From assembly GCA_021201515.1 (NCBI GenBank), contig JAJQET010000080.1:1-6112 (forward strand): 6,112 nt of DNA, read 5' to 3'. Shown piece by piece: positions 5,948 through 6,112 of the stretch (within the stretch, counting starts at the first letter, position 1; each line of letters opens with the position of its first letter). The position numbers and the translations under genes are program-made. The DNA comes from Clostridiales bacterium (GTDB lineage: Bacteria; Bacillota; Clostridia; Oscillospirales; Oscillospiraceae). The notes under the pieces were generated by a model. That model made no database searches. It was not told the origin of the DNA and worked only from the letters and a program-made list of their open reading frames with translations.

Positions 5948-6112
5948 ATGAAATCCATTCTGATGATCGGGCTGGGCGATTTCGGCCACTATCTTTGCCG
6001 GGACCTGGCGGAGCTGCGGAACGAAATCATGATTGTGGACAAGGAGGAGACCGCCCTGGAGGACCTGCTGGACGTGGCCACCAGCGGCCTCATCGCAGAC
6101 TGCACCCGGGAG
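5948..6112 (+). CDS. ktrA: KtrA/TrkA regulatory subunit, 5' part only
   Basis: Only the first 55 codons are in the window; the frame runs off the right edge without a stop. The visible part is the start of an RCK (regulator of K+ conductance) Rossmann domain: strand SILMIGLGDFG with the nucleotide-binding GLGDFG (8-13), a helix, then a second strand IMIVDKEE whose D31 would contact the ribose. It ends at IADCTRE (49-55), which fills the place of the usual GDAT motif. KtrA-type proteins form a cytoplasmic octameric ring under KtrB and gate it in response to ATP/ADP and, in some, c-di-AMP. The c-di-AMP-binding RCK_C domain would lie outside the window. AAGGAGGG (5932-5939) lies 8 nt before the ATG. 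The 36-nt gap after ktrB indicates one operon. Confidence 0.92.
   Translation, partial: MKSILMIGLGDFGHYLCRDLAELRNEIMIVDKEETALEDLLDVATSGLIADCTRE

Overview
This window most likely comes from a moderately high-GC Firmicute, plausibly a gut Oscillospiraceae-type clostridium. That is an inference from its strong AGGAGG ribosome sites, TATAAT promoters, a Gram-positive-length KtrB, a VanZ protein and an nnrD/LolA-like-lipoprotein pair. The flanking genes are GC-rich (43 G+C of 60 bases at 2221-2280 and 35 of 60 at 4801-4860). The middle of the window is clearly more AT-rich (17 of 60 at 2881-2940 and 27 of 60 at 3781-3840).

The left half (about 60-2790) reads leftwards on the minus strand. In transcription order it holds nnrD (NAD(P)H-hydrate repair dehydratase), a small Cys-rich lipoprotein 29 nt behind it, a strong terminator, a VanZ-family membrane protein with its own promoter, a DUF2500 single-span membrane protein with its own promoter, and a second strong terminator. 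Nothing can be called in positions 1-60, and positions 111-191 hold only one further hairpin.

The right half reads rightwards. A divergent intergenic region (2729-3001) carries the nnrD promoter, a rightward terminator-like hairpin with no gene in front of it, and a near-consensus promoter overlapped by inverted repeats. That promoter drives a 482-aa AAA_14/DUF4143 ATPase, whose base composition differs from its neighbours and suggests horizontal acquisition. Behind it comes ktrB (potassium channel subunit) and, 36 nt later, the first 55 codons of ktrA/trkA (regulatory subunit), cut by the window edge. Together these form a KtrAB-type potassium uptake operon.

Most of the window is ordinary chromosomal housekeeping. 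The part most worth a second look is the 2.84-4.5 kb island with the ATPase: foreign composition, an orphan upstream terminator, a possible operator, and an apparently intact PD-(D/E)xK-like motif in its C-terminal domain. I see no CRISPR array, tRNA, rRNA, transposase or integrase, and I do not claim a new multi-gene system here.
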